Origin: Darksidea phi | Lineage: Eukaryota; Ascomycota; Dothideomycetes; Pleosporales; Lentitheciaceae | Assembly: GCA_030770425.1 (NCBI GenBank) | Contig: JASJFT010000020.1 | Location: 124,001-188,000, forward strand | Reading direction: 5' to 3' | Length of the DNA stretch: 64,000 nucleotides | Shown here: piece by piece, positions 10,741-22,618 of the stretch | Numbering within the stretch: position 1 is the stretch's first letter | Layout of the letters: every line of letters starts with the position of its first letter | Position numbers and translations under genes: made by a program | The notes under the pieces: generated by a model | Databases searched by the model: none | Seen by the model: the letters and a program-made list of their open reading frames with translations, nothing else | Told to the model about the DNA's origin: nothing

Positions 10741-11453
10741 TAAAAAAAAAAAAAAAAAAAAATCATAGAAATGTATTGGCGACTTGGATTTGAAGCCAAT
10801 TGCTGCCTAGGAGTGTTGCCGCTGGAGCTTTTTCTTATCATCTCGATTAGTGACATGTTGAATACCATCAGAATAATATCGCTCTCTAGGTTTCCTAATG
10901 ATCCGCATCTTTCCTTCTGAGCCAATACTCCAGTGGACTTCGTCGGAGAACCGTACACGGTGCCCACATAAAAGGTTCTGGGTACTTTGCGAGCATATTG
11001 TTGCAAAATTCGACTCGTTTTTCTGCGACCCCCTGGCTCACCCATCCCTTTGTACATGCTATACACTTAGAGTAGTCCATAATACCTATAGCTTTTCTCT
11101 GAGTCTAAGCAGAACAGGGCAAATCCAATTCTTTGGCAAGTTGAGCCTACGTAAGAGAGCGCGTCCCATCCATAGTCTTGAAGAAAGCGATCACAGCGCT
11201 CCAGATCCTTCTGCGACAGTAAACAAGGCCTGCCGCGATTCTCTTCTGTTAAAATAGTATTGTGGTGCGTCCTATTAGCTAGCTCATTGTCTTGAGATAG
11301 AATCTCGTATCCGCGTTGTTTGGAAACGTTGTTGTATCGGAAAATATCGTTCTTAAAGTAAGGAATCTGCATATAGTCGAGAAAGTCGACTGCGCCCTTG
11401 ATACGCGCCTTCCTTGGTGTATCAAAAATTTGCTGCTGTCTCTGCGGAGGCAT
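10741..11453 (-). mobile_element. Relic of a Tc1/mariner-type (pogo/Fot-like) transposon, truncated
   Basis: The minus strand reads as a decayed transposase. It starts at MPPQRQQQIFDTPRKARIKG (ATG at 11453), with a helix-turn-helix region (VSKQRGYEIL) and a GRPCLLSQKDLERCDRFL segment. Then, in shifted frames, NMLAKYPEP, and RVRFSDEVHWSIGSEGKMRI followed by RKPRERYYSDG carrying the first catalytic Asp of the DDE domain, then RQHS*AAIGFKSKSPIHFY with a stop. Coding is lost at a homopolymer at 10742-10762. Most of the DDE domain, both terminal inverted repeats and the target-site duplication were not found, so the copy is immobile. Naming rests on the HTH and SDExHW-type motifs. Confidence 0.8.
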
Positions 11454-12233
11454 TGTAATAAAAGCGCAATAAAAATCACCAGAAATACCGTTGTGGGTGG
11501 AGCAATTAATTACAATGTACGTGGATAGGACACAACGATTTTTGTTTGTTGTGGTGGCTTTTTTGTGGGTCCGAGCTTTTTGCAAAACCGCGTGGGAGGG
11601 TCTGAGGGGATCTGGTCGCGTTTCTTAGCAAGTTGGACCGATTCACGACGCGATTTCGACTTTAAGAGGATATTGTGAATAAGTAATTAGGTTACACTAT
11701 TAGGTGTTAAACGCATTCAATTCTTTAGGAAAAGGAGATTTATGTGACATGAATTTTGACCAATGGCAGCATTTAGGTCTAGACGATATACAGCCTAGAA
11801 AAAATCTATCATTTTACGAACTTGACACGCGTTCAAGTCATGGGAGGACCAAGCAGAGGCTATATCAGACGATCCACAAGCTGCCGCACATCTCAACAGG
11901 CTAGTGGTCACGTTCCGAGCCGAGTCGCAAAGAAGTGCACGCGAATGCTTGCTTGAGGGCGATTGAAAGGCCAACCTAAACAGCCTCGTGAGTAACCTAG
12001 CAGGCTTTTGGCCGGGGGCGCTAAAGACACATGTTTGAGAAGGGTAAGGTTAGAGTAGCATTAAATCTGGCCTTCATAATAGCGAATTCTATAACTCTGC
12101 GAACTCATTTCAATTTGATAATGTTTCTACCAAGAAAACCGAGTGCTTAATGCCATATAAAACTCCTTCCCCACATCGACTTCCTCCTCCTACGCTAGAG
12201 TCCTTACTGTCGACGAGGTACATTATTCCTTGA
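11454..12233. other. Intergenic
   Basis: About 780 bp with many stops in all frames. No gene recognised. A GTAAGT donor at the 3' end of the HEAT gene (about 12243) could start a short terminal intron ending near 12205. Confidence 0.45.
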
Positions 12234-14368
12234 TTAGCTACTTACTCGACTTCGGAGATGCTGTCTGGCAATTGGTGATCGCTTGCCTAGCGCTTCAATA
12301 GCCGCTTTTCGAACATACGGGTCTTTATCCTCGAGTCGCCCTACAACGGCCTTGAGGATATCGTCTGACAATGTCGATTGCTTGCCTAGCGCTTCAACAG
12401 CCACTTTTCGAACAAATAGGTCTTTATCCTCGAGTCGCCCTGCAACGGCCTTGAGGATATCGTCTGATAATGGCGATTGCTTGCCTAGCGCTTCAACAGC
12501 CGCTCTTCGAACAAACAGGTCTTTATCCTCGAGTCGCCCTGTAATAGCCTTGAGGATATCGTCTGACAATGTTGATTGCTTGCCTAGCGCTTCAACAGCC
12601 ACTTCTCGAACATACGGGTCTTTATCCTCGAGTCGCCCTACAACGGCCTTGAGGATGTCATCTAACAATGGTGATTGCTTGCCTAGCGCTTTAATAGCCG
12701 CTTTTCGAACAAATACGTCTTTATCCTCGAGTCGCCCTGCAATGGCCTTGAGGATATCGTCTGACAATGGTGATTGCTTGCCTAGCGCTTCAACAGCCGC
12801 TTTTCGAACAGACGGGTCTTTATGCTCGAGTCGCCCTGCAATAGCCTTAAGGATGTCCGACAATGGTGATCGCTTGCCTAGCGCTTCAACAGCCGCTTCT
12901 CGAATAGACGGGTCTTTATCCTCGAGTCGCCCTGCAATAGCCTTGAGGATATCGTCTGACAATGGTGATTGCTTGCCTAGCGCTTCAACAGCCGCTTTTC
13001 GAACCGACGGGTCTTTATCCTCGAGTCGCCCTGCAACGGCCTTGAGGATATCGTCTGACAATGGTGAACGCTTGCCTAGCGCTTCAACAGCCGCTTTTCG
13101 AACCGACGGGTCTTTATCCTCGAGTCGCCCTACAACGGCCTTGAGGATATCGTCTGACAATGGTGAACGCTTGCCTAGCGCTTCAACAGCCCCCCCTCGA
13201 ATAGACCACTCTTCATCCTCGAGTCGCCCTGCAACGGCCTTAAGGATATCGTCTGACAGTAGTGATCGCTTGCCTAGCGCTTCAATAGCCGCTTTTCGAA
13301 TAGACGGGTCTTTATCCTCGAGTCGCCCTACAACGGCCTTGAGGATATCGTCTGACAATGGTGAACGCTTGCCTAGCGCTTTAACAGCCGCTACTCGAAC
13401 AGACGGATCTTTATCCTCGAGTCGCACTGCAACGGCCTTGAGGATATCGTCTGACAATGGCGATTGCTTGCCTAGCGCTTCAACAGCCGCTTTTCGAACC
13501 GACGGGTCTTTATCCTCTAGTCGTCCTAGAACGGCCTCAAGGATTGGTGGATTGTTACTAGCGCCCTTTGGAGGAGTGTCAGTAAACCCCGCAGATTTGT
13601 TGTCTTGAACCTCTGCCAGTTCTTCTGGCCAGTACTGGAGCAAGCGTCCGGTGGGCCACCTTTCGGTGCTCGTGGCTGGGTCATTGTTGCTTAGATCCGC
13701 TTCTCCGACCCGATCGAATATTATTGGCATTGAGCTGTGGCCTGATGGCTGTGCTATATCGATGGGTCGTTCTGGAACGAACGCCTCGGGTTTTTGATTA
13801 AGAACTTCAATCAATTCTAACGCTCGCCGTTCAATACTGCGCATCAGCAAGCCTTGAGTTCCCGACTTATTGGCTACTTCAATGGCTACAATAGCGGGTT
13901 CTGAGTTTTCAACAAGCTCATCGATCGTCGTATCCAGTTCTTCCAACGAGCTACTGTGTGACGCGTTAGCTAGCCGTATAAGAAATACGACCAGAACAAG
14001 AAGCTCTCGAGCAAGTGACTAGGCTGAATGTCTGGGTTCAATACTTACACGACCGTATCAGTGTCTCCTTTGGATATCGCGGTCTCAATAGCCTGGAGAA
14101 TTTCCCCAATCTTCTTCACCTGCCCACATATTTCTTGCGTCAAACTCTGATTGCTAGCTTCAAACTCAGTTAAACCGTTCACAAATATCTCCTGCTCCCA
14201 ATTTCGAAGACGAATGAGGTTGTCGTGCAAAGATATTGCTGTAGGCTCGTCTGCAGGTCTATATTTAGCCTTGTCCACGAGGCTACGGATCGTGTTGACT
14301 AGGTCTATCTGCGTATACAGAGCTTGCAGTCCCTGTACACCCGTGTCCTCCTCCATGTTGTTTCGCAT
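12234..14368 (-). CDS. HEAT-like repeat protein with helical N-terminal domain
   Basis: Exons 14049..14368 and 12234..13953 (complement) give 679 residues. The 95-bp intron (GTAAGT...CACACAG) joins a split Val codon and makes a continuous helical segment (ISKGDTDTVV|SSLEELDTTIDEL). Residues ~1-200 are predicted helical and resemble no named domain; ~200-260 is a Ser/Pro-rich linker. Then come 13 units of 33 residues with consensus GRLEDKDPSVRKAAVEALGK plus QSPLSDDILKAV, the two-helix pattern of HEAT/PBS-lyase-like repeats. One unit lacks an Asp codon (LSDILKAI), one (LEDEEWSIRGG) is divergent, and the last is cut off at GKRSP. No P-loop is visible. The last exon may instead end by splicing at GTAAGT near 12243, changing only the final residues. 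It is divergently paired with the gene at 14582, and probably serves as a binding scaffold or recognition surface (inference). Confidence 0.82.
12250..13545 (-). repeat. Thirteen tandem 99-bp HEAT-encoding repeats
   Basis: The plus strand shows gtctttatcctcgagtcgcc returning every 99 bp (for example near 12321, 12420, 12519), with one 96-bp unit near 12850. Most units differ at a handful of positions, in line with recent expansion or gene conversion. Because the period is a multiple of three, an antisense frame also stays open across the array. Confidence 0.93.
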
Positions 14369-14581
14369 ATCATAGATAATAGGGCATGCCGTAGAGAATG
14401 ATTGTTGTTGAAATCGAGACTGTTAGATGCAGGTAGAAGGCAGCTGCTCCAGCTGAGGCTGAGTCTGGAAAAGCGGGGTAGGCTTGGCGATCATTTGTCC
14501 AGTGTGACCACAATGTTTTGAAACATCATCTTCAAACATCTATATTTTCACCAGTACAACTCGAACAGTTCACTTACTGAA
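14369..14581. promoter_or_regulatory. Shared divergent promoter of the HEAT/HeLo-like pair
   Basis: Only 213 bp separate the two start codons, so both genes must be transcribed from this segment. No canonical element is claimed. Confidence 0.6.
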
Positions 14582-16299
14582 ATGGTTGCCGAGCTCGCGG
14601 TATTGGGCGCCATTGGAACGGTCGCAGGGTTGATCGCGTTCGTTACCACCACCGTGGAAACACTGAATAAGAAGTACCATGATTTTCGAGATGCGGCCTC
14701 CCGGCTCGATTATTGTAGGATCCGTATACGTGTGATCCAACAGGAGCTGGAGAGTTGGAAGAATACTTGGGTGGATACGTACGACAATTCATATCCAGAC
14801 GCGGTCTACGAGATGTTCTGGGGTCGTGATGGCTTCCAAACGGTCAAAGATATGCTGCGTGGCATCGAGGAAGAGAAAAACAAGTTACTTGCCTACCTGT
14901 ACTGCAAGGATCCAAGCTCTCCGGAGCTGACTGACTCGCAGAGACGAACTTGGTATAGAATTCTCCAGGCTAAGCCGGGCATGGGACAGGCACGACCCAC
15001 AGATGGATGGATAAAGCAACTCACATACGCCCTTTTCCAAAGCTCCTATATGAAGGAGTGTATCGATCGACTAAAGGACGGAGTCGAAATGCTGGACAAG
15101 TTCTCCCGAAGGCAATACTGGATGCTTCTGAGCAAAAAATGGGACCCCAACAAGCCAGTCGATCCCAAAGAGCTCAATGAAACGATCGAGTTTCAGACGC
15201 AATTTACGAGTGCCGTGCGGTGGTTATGGGATCTGTATGACAGGAATGAGGAGAGCAAGAAGTGGTGGCTCGTCCTAGGAAAGCTATCTCCTGAAGAAAC
15301 CTTATGCGATCTAGCCGAAGGATCCACATTCACGCTCAACTTCGTTGCTCAGTGGCGTGAAAAGTACCAGCTCAGGACTATCGCAGTCAACCTTACTCAA
15401 TCAACCTCTCGTCGGCCAGGAAATACCGCGCGAAACATCAGACTCAACAGCCTGATTTCCGGATTGAGCATCAAACAAGTCCTCCAAAATATTGTAGCAA
15501 ACCCAAAAACCCGCAAAGCAAGGGAACCTATTCTTGGCATCGTCGCCATAAGCCTAGTCAAAACTATGGTGCTGCTCTACGACGCTCCGTGGACACGTGA
15601 CCTCTGCACCTGCGGAATCCTCCTAAACAAAATGTGCTCGGGCGAGGACATTTGCACATTTCGACAGAATCGGAATACATGCCATGATGAAAAGACTTCA
15701 GAACAAACATTTTTGCGCCTCGCGGTAGCACTTGCTGAGCTCGGCATGAAAAGTCAGATCATGCACGTTCGTTTCGACGAAAACCAGTTCGTTTTCGATG
15801 TAGCGAAGCGCGACATCAACCAAGTCGCAGAAAGAGCATGGACGAGAGTTCATGAAGAAAAGCTGTTGAGCATGGTGCAGACCAAGACTGGGTCGCGAAA
15901 GTACAAGCTCGCATTGGAATCGTGCTTCACACTGGCCAAATTAGAAAGCCGCAATGATGTAATCGTCAGACCGGAACTCATACGTCGTTCACCAGAAGAT
16001 ATTGTGAAGCCGTGAGTTAGGGCGTCGGGCATTGGACCCATTACTGACTAAATTACAGAGTCGTGGATTACTGGAAGGTGGTAATAGAAGAGCGAATGTA
16101 TCGACAAAATGACGTGAAAGAGTAAGAGGTTCTTCCTTGCGTTTTGCACTTTTTCTCTTAGTTTCTATAAGTTGAAAGCAGGTACCATGGCTTGACATGG
16201 AAGAATATCACGCTAGAACAATCCCAACGAAAATTACCCTGCATCTTGCTGGTGCACATATGCATGTCAGGGGAGGATATGTGTGACGGTATCTCGTAG
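14582..16299 (+). CDS. Unknown protein with HeLo/SesA-like hydrophobic N-terminus
   Basis: Three-exon model 14582..16011, 16059..16121, 16182..16299 gives 536 residues. Intron 1 (GTGAGT...TTACAG) rejoins a Pro codon and adds VVDYWKVVIEERMYRQND. Intron 2 (GTAAGA...AAGCAG) adds YHGLTWKNITLEQSQRKLPC and ends at TAG 16297-16299. Without intron 2 the protein stops at 16125. Residues ~4-28 (LAVLGAIGTVAGLIAFVTTT) are hydrophobic and Gly/Ala-rich, followed by helices with regular Leu/Arg spacing (residues 28-110). This pattern is common at the N-terminus of fungal HeLo, SesA and related death or prion-inhibition domains. The rest is helical with a Cys cluster near 340-365 (DLCTCGILLNKMC). I do not recognise a named full-length family, and no P-loop or amyloid motif is seen. 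Position opposite the HEAT-repeat gene suggests a joint function (inference). Confidence 0.7.
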
Positions 16300-17579
16300 G
16301 TCACAGCGGATGAGGTGGAGGAACACTCTGGATGGTAGCTATGTACGCGCGGCCGTCTATATAGGCGAGGCTACGCTAGTCGTCTTACATAACTAGAGTT
16401 ATCACGTGATCTATTACGTCTCTTGTATCCAGCAACCGTCACAATATAGCCCTCTCTATCAAGGCTAGCGAGCGCATAGGTACACAAGAAACTGAGCTAT
16501 ACCAAATAATTGCATCTGCAAGCGCAACGCTCTGAATGAGGACTGTTGTGTCCTGCTACATCGAAGGCTTAGTGAGGCGGGAGCTGGACTCGCTGAGGTC
16601 AAAGTGGTTTGCAGCTAGTTTCACAGCCACATTGTGGCCGAGTCGGGTTAAGATGCGGAGTCAGCTGGAGGCGAGTTCACATGCGACTTTGGTTCTCTCT
16701 TGAGAAGCGGACGAACACCTTACTGATACTAGCAGGGAGGACGGCCGAACCGCACTGACACGGACCTTGTTGAGGTGGCGAATCTGCAAAAGGTGAGCTG
16801 GTTGACAGACCGCCAGGGAGGATAACCGAGTTTAATCACGGGTTACGGAGCTTTGGTCAGCCCGCTTGCTTAGACTTTGTATAGCTACAGGTCTAATAGC
16901 CACAACCTTGTTCCGTTAGAGTACGTTACCATTATATTATAATCCTATACTAGCTTAACATCATGGCACGCCCCACGCCCTCTCTGAGGCTCGGGCCGTT
17001 GCCCTCGCAGTCATGCCGTGACGCCTCAGGCAATCACAGGCAATGACTACAACCTTCTTGCGTTTTAAGGTATTCGGGACGAAATGCCTTTTTATATAAC
17101 TTTTTTGGGTTATTCCGCGAGTTTTGACGACGCGATGGCTGCTACTCATTTGATAACTTAAGTATAGTTAAATTCTAGAATATAGGCAGAAATTCTACCG
17201 CTTTAGAGTCAAAAGTCCAGAAGAGTGAGACGTAAAACCAAAGATCTCTATCACTGTCACGCAGTACCTTGTGGAATTCGAAATAGGATTATAATAAAGC
17301 TAATCTGCTAGGGGGTATGTGGCATGAAGTGATACCATGGCCCAGAACACCATGCTGTCGGAACTCATCAAACAAAGATTCATCCAAATCAAGACAAGTC
17401 AAGCCGTGCAAGATATTCAATCCTCGCTGGGTGACCATAATGTCAACCACTCCGACCTTCGTTCGGAGTCACGCACCACTCACTGTTGGCGGAAATCCCG
17501 GCCTTCAGCCTCCTCCCATTTCATTACGTCTTCCTCTTTTCTTCCTCCATTTTTTGTATTTGTTGGTCTGGTCCAATGC
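16300..17579. other. Intergenic, no supported gene
   Basis: About 1.3 kb with many stops. Short AT-rich segments near 16931-16946 and 17283-17296 share an inverted tattataatcctat-type core, but no element could be shown between them. Nothing else recognised. Confidence 0.5.
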
Positions 17580-20422
17580 CTAATAGAGAATCCTCTCCTC
17601 CCAAACTGGCGCCTCGCGGGCCTTGCCCTCGTCCAGTCCCTTCCAGACCACCTTATTCTTCTCATTGAACACAGCCTGCTCGTCTGTAATCTCCAATCCG
17701 GGAACCGCCTTCTTCGTGTCCCTGATTTCCCGCTCACTAATGCCCATATCATCTTTCACAATCCAGATAACTGGTGTGGGTGAGGTAACAGCGGGGTTGA
17801 AGAAGGCCCTCTTCTGGATCTCGGTGGGAAGGGGCTCCTGGGGTTGATGATAGAATTGGTCAAGCGAGGTGGAGAGGTGGGTGGTGGAGTTGCGTTCAGG
17901 GTTGATTAGCTTTTGAAGGAATGCTGGGATCTTGGAGGGGCGGGGTGGGCCGGCTGCTGCGGAAGGTCCGTCGGTAGTGCCGGGTTTCTTCTCGAGCGAG
18001 AGCGCGGCTTCTACGTGCGTGGTAGTGGGTGTAGGATCCATGTATGCGACGCGCGCTTCGTGATGCTTGAGGGCGGTACGAAGAGTGAGGTGGAGGGCGA
18101 TAGTGCAAGCAAGTAGCAAGACTTCGATGGCGAGGGGTCCAGCGGCAGCCCTGTTGTTACCGGTTGCGATAGCGAAGAGGCCAATCAGGCAGCCTTCAGA
18201 AAGATAAACACCGGTGATAAGTTGGCGAAGGGCACGCTCGTAGGCGGCGCCCTTGGTATCGATGTTGGTCTCGTAGCAGTACAGGAAGTTGTAGCGGAAG
18301 GCGACATAGATGAGGGAGAAGCCAACGGTTGCGAAACCTAGCACGAGAGGTGCAATGCAGGAGTAGCTCAAGGCAATGACGCCTAGATTGACCCACTTGG
18401 GGAACTCGGAACCCCACATGGGTGCGGTAAGATTGGTAAGTTTCTGGAACATCTTGCGGGGAGTCTTGCCAGGAAGGATGCGGCCAAGTAGGACTACAGT
18501 GACGAAGCCGCCAATGTTGAGGAGAGTTCCTGTAGCAGCCGACAAGCCAAAGAGAACGAAGTAGCTGATGTAGAAATTGGATGCCTTGGGTAGATTTTCA
18601 GAGAGCAGCGTAAGAGCGGAGCCAGGGTTTTTAATGACTTGGTCAATAACGGTGGTCGCAGCTCCGGCAAAGGTGGTGATGAGGAAGACTTGGATGACCT
18701 GGAAGGCAAAGTACCATGACTGAGTCTGGAGTTCGACCTGACTGAGTGTTACCCATCCGGCAACCTTGGCTAGTACTGTGATACGTTAGCGAGGTGAGTT
18801 TGAGCCGATAAGACTGCGAAAACTTACCTCGGCAGACAATAGGCACCAAAGCCATGAGGACCGCGAGCATGACAACTGGAAGCAGACCGGTGACGACACC
18901 CAAAATGACAGGCGGGATGTCGTTGATCCATTGAAGCCAGGTGAATCGCTCAGTCAAGTAGTTGATTTGCGAAACTGCACCAACAAAAGCCACTGCATAT
19001 TGTTAGAGAGATGCTGGTTTGATGAATGGATGTCTTACCAGGAACTGCGAAGAAGACAATCATGACGGTGATGAAAGCAGTCGCAAGCAACCACCGCACC
19101 CAATGCTCCGGAACACCAATTCGAAGATTGCTCCAGACAACCTCCTGGGGGAGGACACCAAGCTGGCGCGCCGACATCTTCGAGTTGGGCTTTGTTTTCC
19201 TCTGCTGCATCATCTGCCAGGCATCCTGGGCCGACTTCTGAGTATCAAAGACAACGAAAACAGCACCGACAAGCTCGGCCTCGCCCTGCCAATGCTTGTT
19301 TTGCTCGGCTTCAATCTTGGGAATGAGCTCAGCCAAGTGTTGACGTCCGTACGTGATGGTGTCGACCTTCTTTCCAATGAGGAACTTGAGTCTGTGGGTC
19401 GGTCGGTCTTTCGGGTTGATGAACTTGTCGACGCCTTCTCCGCTCTGGTACGCTTTCTTGCCCTTCTCCGCCTTGATACGGTTCAGATTGGCGTCGCGCG
19501 ACAGCTGGATCTCGGCAGCTTCGAGCTTGTAAGCTGTGTCGTCGCGCTCGTCGACCAGCTCCTGGAGCTCTTTGCAATTGGACGCGACCCATGCGTGCTT
19601 CACACCGGGGAACATCTCAAAGAGTGCATTTTCCCCGAGAGTCTTCGGAACATTGGTGAACAAGATCGTCTTTGATGACAGGCGGCTAGCGCCCCATGGC
19701 GAACGTCGGTAGGCCTGGCGAATGTTGATGGTATAGAAGGACTCGCGCGCGATGATAATCATGACGAGGCCTACGACAATCAGTATATTGCGCTTCCAGT
19801 GGGTATTAAAGGGGCCTTACCCAAGAAAACAAAGGAAATCAGAGCATGCGCATAGTAGCGATTGACGTTGACGACATTGCTCATGGAGAGAAGGTCCAGC
19901 TGCTCATTGCCCGCGCCGCCCTGCTGCGATCAGCGAAGCCCCCAATTTATAGTACCGCGCACCTTACCGTAGCGTTGATAGGGAAGAGGACCGGCCAAGT
20001 GATCAAGCAGCCCAGAAAGCTGATGACGATAAGCAGCTTGAAGTACCGCACAAACAGGTATCCGTCGATGGACGAGTGGTCCAGAATGTATTCATCCTTG
20101 ATGGACTTGAAGTCTTTGATCCAGCCGAAGAAGCCAGGGCTCGGGGCGGGTGTCTTGCGCTGGTCGCCCAAGCTGTCAACGTAGGTACGCGGCGCATACA
20201 ACCTGCGGAACTTGCGACGGAAGATCAAGAACAGGATGGCGAAGACGACGGCGATGATGAGGACCGGCACGAGGGTAGAGACGAGCGACGACAGCGAATT
20301 CGACTTGTTCCTGTGGGAGCCAGGATCCCCATCGTCCTGCGAAACTCGTGTTAGCTCCGCTCCGGGATCAGCAGCAAAATCGCAGCCAAGCTTACCCTGA
20401 CGAAAAGGTGTGTGAGGGCCAT
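17580..20422 (-). CDS. CSC1/OSCA-type calcium-permeable channel (DUF221, Rsn1/Phm7-like)
   Basis: Six exons (complement): 20396..20422, 19968..20336, 19821..19923, 19039..19770, 18828..18992, 17580..18775, total 863 residues. All five introns are 44-59 bp with GT-AG borders and correct phase. Order: a 9-codon first exon, the first membrane segment (VLIIAVVFAILFLIF), the N-terminal RSN1 region (YFKLLIVISFLG...NVVNVNRYYAHALISFVFLGLVMII), the cytosolic PHM7-type domain (KTILFTNVPKTL to FVVFDTQKSAQDAW), then the 7-TM pore region (PEHWVRWLLATAFITVMIVF, NDIPPVILGVVTGLLPVVML, SWYFAFQVIQVFLITTFAGA, YRYNF-type YVAFRYNFLYCYE) and a ~130-residue cytosolic tail. The family forms mechanosensitive or osmotically gated cation channels at the plasma membrane. 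Length and topology are normal for it. Confidence 0.95.
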
Positions 20423-21926
20423 GATGGACAGTCGCTCGCGCAGCGCCCTACCAGCAGATGTCGCGACGAAGGTGCGAAGAAATACAGGCGAGCGGGAACA
20501 AATTGAGGTGCCAGGTAAACAAGACTCCGGCGCTCTCATGTAGTCCGTCCTCCTTTGACCCTTTGGCAAGCGCCCCACGTCATAGCCCAGCCGAATCGAG
20601 ACTAGCACGGCTCAATCAGGGTCTAGCACATGTGCAATTCCCACCAATACGTCGCCATGGCACGCTACCAGCGCGGCGGCTACCACGCCCTATTGGCCGC
20701 CAGCTCGCTTCAGCTTAAACCCTTTCCCAAGGGAACTCTGGGCCTGCGAAGACCAAGTTTCTCCACGCGTGGCGCGCTCCAGCCTCATGTGGCTGCGCAG
20801 CCGTCGGGGTCTCTGCAGCAGATGCGGAGTGGACTAGCAATGCGGAAGATAGCAGCAGCAGCAGCAGGGTGTCGAAACACGTTTGATGAAAGGATGTCCG
20901 GCGCCTTTCCGTACCACATGCGCCCAGGAAAGCATCGAATCATGGGCAGGGGTGCAGGCGTTGGCGAGTACATCCCAGCGCCCATCACAAACGATATTGA
21001 CTCTGCGCGAACTTGGCATTGGACGTGTCACTCAGGAAGGCAATATGCTGACCCTGTTGTTTTGTGATGGTATGGAGTCAATGATGTCAACAGTACCGCG
21101 TCTTTTTTCTCTCTGTGCAGCCAGCTTCGTTGTTCGCGCGCCATCTCTGTCATTGCATCTCGGGAGGGAGAAACAGGGAAGGCCTGAGTACGGGATCTGC
21201 CCGATCGCCCTTCTTGCGTCCACTATTGGAGACAGCACGGCGATCAACTCGCTCCTCCATGTTTACTCCTGCAAGTGCTCTCGTCTGCTCCGCCACAGAT
21301 CTAGACCTCTCGAGCCACATCTCACGGCTGGACACGTCTGCCTCTGGTCCTCTGCTGTTACCGCCTGACGAGCACGCAACGTTGTCGTCAGCATAGCCTC
21401 ATCATGATACCAGTCCTTCCCACCTGTTCTAGTGATCTACGATAAATGGTGTAGTCTATTCGATCCGATTCCGATAGTTAGACTTCGGTCGCACAGCCTC
21501 GATGCAGAGGACACCTTAAGTGCTCGGCTAGATTGGTCACGAGGGCCCATCTCAGCGCTTTCGATTCAGTCCAACACACCCCCCGCCTATCACCTTCATC
21601 GTTCTAGCTTGCATGTTGCTCGTCATTGGTGACATCTCCAATAGCCTATCTAAGGCACCTATTCAACTTCAGCACGTGCCCGCGAATGATATGCCGTCGA
21701 CTGATACCCTTCGTCCATTTCTTTCATCTGGCCGTTGCCCCTAATCGCTAGGGCAGTGTTTCCGAGTTATTAGCGTTGTAGGGTCATGATACCTCAATCT
21801 CGACCATCGTACGTTTGGCCCCTTACACTGTCTTCCGTCCGTCGTCATCTTTTGAGGTGCGGATGATTACATGCCTCATAACCCTCTCCAGGGTCGACTC
21901 CGTGCACGATTACGAATGCCGTGGTC
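20423..21926. other. Intergenic, one orphan open frame
   Basis: About 1.5 kb upstream of the channel gene. The plus-strand frame 20630..21067 (145 codons, with AGC/AGCAGC runs near 20852-20867) has no recognisable domain and overlaps other open frames, so it is not called. The rest shows nothing. Confidence 0.5.
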
Positions 21927-22217
21927 CTACCAGATCTTGGTCATGACAGTAGCTATTCGCGCGTCGCCGAGCAGAGCCATAGCATTGTTTCTCGCGAGCT
22001 TGTGGGGTTTGTTGGCGTAGGAGATGGGTATTATGTGCCTTTCATCGCGTACGCTCAGCTTCCATCTTTTCCCGCTGCTTCTTTGGCAAACCTTTTCCAT
22101 TTTCTCCAGAATCGCAATGTCACCCGCATGCGATACTAAAGCCACCAGTCTGCTACCGCCGTGATGATGCATCACCCTAGCGCTGCTTCGCTGGTGTGGG
22201 GTAGTCAGGACTGGCAC
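21927..22217 (-). pseudogene. Possible relic of an RNase III-like protein
   Basis: The minus-strand fragment contains YANKPHKLARNNAMALLGDA followed by RIATVMTKIW and a stop. The stretch has the shape of the first RNase III signature (NxxxALLGDA plus a helix) and lines up by eye with YNLARNDAIAVLGDAYMAAYLCRLW in the intact gene at 4289. The Glu normally four residues before the Asp is again non-acidic. No second signature can be found downstream because stops appear in every frame. The resemblance is short, so it remains tentative. Confidence 0.4.
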
Positions 22218-22618
22218 CCAGAGCGCATGTGGACAGGCGAAAATGGCTGGTAGATTTTAGAGATACGAGTATAGGCGTTTTCTGTAGGACTGCATGCGCT
22301 CGTCGTTCACGGCAGTTGTCTTTGACGATCCTGAAATTTCTTCAAAGAAGCCTACACACCTGCTAATCCGCTTGCGGCCATCAATCCGAGTCGCATCAAG
22401 ATACGTTATGCGATACACAGTGCGCAAATAGAGTGTGAATTTCAACCGATAAATTGTATAGAAAAGGAGATGATGGTGTCGCGCATGTCATAAAGCCTCT
22501 CGCCTACTCTCCCTTCGCCTTCGGTGCCCTGTTCAAATTGACCCTTTTCATCAAGCCCACCTCTCTATATGCTTCGTCCATGCGTGCGCCAGCAGTACTT
22601 GAGATGGGCAAAACTAAC

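Noticed and set aside
12283..13608. A 441-codon plus-strand open frame rich in Ser/Arg across the HEAT array
   Set aside because: It is the antisense of a 99-bp in-frame repeat; because the period is divisible by three, one open antisense unit stays open throughout. No ATG context, splice logic or domain.
16931..17296. Inverted tattataatcctat-type sequences ~360 bp apart, as in a MITE
   Set aside because: The match is only ~14 AT-rich bases, with no target-site duplication and no second copy seen.
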